7,477 bases of DNA, from contig CAMNJG010000069.1 in the NCBI GenBank assembly GCA_946541285.1, positions 1-7,477 of the forward strand, in the 5' to 3' direction. Shown here piece by piece: positions 7,077 to 7,477 of this stretch. Both the position numbers and the translations under genes were made by a program. Source of the stretch: an uncultured Clostridia bacterium. Lineage in GTDB: Bacteria; Bacillota; Clostridia; Peptostreptococcales; Anaerovoracaceae. Position 1 is the first letter of the stretch. Each line of letters starts with the position of its first letter. The notes beneath the pieces are model-generated. The model did no database searches, was not told the origin of the DNA, and saw only the letters and a list, made by a program, of their open reading frames with translations.

Positions 7077-7328
7077 ATGGAATATCAGAATGAAATTATG
7101 GCTTTTATTTCCGAATACTACGGTATCAGCGCCAGTGAGATCCGGCCGGATTCCAATCTGGTTACGGATCTGGGGCTTCAGTCGTTCAGTCTGATCGAAA
7201 TGTGCTGCGAACTGGAAGAACAGTACAATATAGAGATTCCGGAAGAGCAGCTTTCGGAACTGCTGACTGTTTCGGATCTGGCGGATTATGTTGAGAAGAA
7301 ATCAGGTGGGCTGAAGTATGCAGGGTAA
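7077..7328 (+). CDS. acyl carrier protein (carrier 3, GLQSF motif)
   Basis: An 83-residue carrier protein. The expected phosphopantetheine site is Ser36 (codon 7182-7184) in TDLGLQSFSLIEM, with Gln-Ser-Phe in place of Asp-Ser-Leu. The following CELEEQYNIEIPEEQL and the closing VSDLADYVEKK are textbook ACP helices. The first half (ISEYYGISASEIRPDSNLVTDLG) resembles PKS/NRPS-type and fatty-acid carriers. AGGAG at 7065-7069 is 7 bases from the ATG, and the gene starts 18 bases after the permease stop. The last 11 bases overlap the start of the type II thioesterase, so this carrier may be a substrate of that editing enzyme. About eight residues after the last helix (ending GGLKYAG) look like an unstructured tail produced by the overlap. 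Which acyl group it carries cannot be told. Confidence 0.88.
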   Translation: MEYQNEIMAFISEYYGISASEIRPDSNLVTDLGLQSFSLIEMCCELEEQYNIEIPEEQLSELLTVSDLADYVEKKSGGLKYAG

Positions 7329-7477
7329 TCAATGGATTGATTATTACAGGGAAAAGCAGGGGAGCCGGTACCGGCTCTTCTGCCTGCCCTACGCAGGAGG
7401 CGCGGCCAGCAAATACGCGACGTGGAAAAAGTTTGTACCTGGGTATGCTGAAGTGGTTACTGTACAGCTTCCGGGCA
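7318..7477 (+). CDS. type II thioesterase (GrsT-like alpha/beta hydrolase), 3' end missing
   Basis: Only the first 53 residues are in the window, but the pattern is clear: RLFCLPYAGGAASKY (19-33), then W36 and VVTVQLPG (46-53), matching the N-terminus of stand-alone type II thioesterases of NRPS and PKS clusters (usually about 240 residues). The LPYAGG segment forms the oxyanion region in this family; the catalytic GHSxG Ser, Asp and His would lie beyond the window. These cytoplasmic enzymes remove stalled or wrong acyl groups from carrier-protein arms, and some release the finished product. The start at ATG 7318 overlaps carrier 3 by 11 bases and has AGGTGG at 7304-7309 eight bases upstream. 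Its presence is the best sign that the operon makes a natural product rather than ordinary membrane fatty acids. It also suggests that further carrier-based enzymes lie nearby. Confidence 0.88.
   Translation, partial: MQGNQWIDYYREKQGSRYRLFCLPYAGGAASKYATWKKFVPGYAEVVTVQLPG
7356..7383 (+). repeat. strong inverted repeat near the 5' end of the thioesterase gene
   Basis: GAGCCGGTACCGGCTC (7362-7377) is a perfect 16-base palindrome. It is flanked by GCAG (7356-7359) and CTGC (7380-7383), with two possible G-U pairs between, so the RNA could form a hairpin of about 12 pairs with a GUAC loop. No T run follows, so it is not an intrinsic terminator. It lies in codons 13-22 of the thioesterase; a function is unproven. 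Confidence 0.5.

Noticed and set aside
7356..7383. Hairpin as an intrinsic transcription terminator
   Set aside because: No T tract follows it and it lies inside the open thioesterase reading frame.
1..7477. tRNA, rRNA, CRISPR array, insertion sequence or riboswitch
   Set aside because: The window is almost wholly coding on one strand; gaps are under 20 bases and no such pattern was seen.

Overview
The window reads as part of one plus-strand operon from a low-to-mid-GC Gram-positive bacterium, most likely a Clostridia/Lachnospiraceae-type Bacillota. That assignment is an inference from strong GGAGG-type ribosome sites, base composition (roughly 45-48% GC by eye) and the gene families; no marker gene settles it. 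Almost every base is coding, and the genes are either overlapped by a few bases or separated by fewer than 20. No promoter, terminator, RNA gene, CRISPR array or mobile element was seen, and there is no gene-free stretch longer than 20 bases. Both ends cut genes, so the operon continues on either side.

Layout: (1) the C-terminal three quarters of a ketoacyl-ACP synthase III-like (FabH-fold) enzyme, 2-769; (2) a 77-residue carrier protein, 788-1021; (3) an ANL-superfamily acyl-adenylating ligase with an N-terminal extension, 1018-2778; (4) a second carrier protein, 2793-3026; (5) a 332-residue protein I do not recognise, 3023-4021; (6) and (7) an ABC exporter made of a MacB/LolD-type ATPase, 4041-4739, and a double-FtsX permease, 4740-7058; (8) a third carrier protein, 7077-7328; (9) the first 53 residues of a type II thioesterase, 7318-7477.

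The genes look like a dissociated, carrier-protein-based assembly line. The ligase would activate a carboxylic acid and load it on one of the carrier proteins. The KAS III-like enzyme would condense or transfer acyl groups, the thioesterase would edit mis-primed carriers, and the ABC transporter would export or handle the product. This is inference from gene families and context; no substrate or product can be read from the sequence.

The most notable points are these. The KAS III-like enzyme keeps the nucleophilic Cys and the Asn, but Thr stands where the catalytic His should be. Three carrier proteins with three different residues around the phosphopantetheine serine (R-S-M, D-S-L, Q-S-F) are interleaved with the enzymes. 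The adenylating enzyme departs from the family in two core motifs. An unrecognised protein sits in the centre of the operon, and a dedicated exporter lies between the carrier-protein genes.
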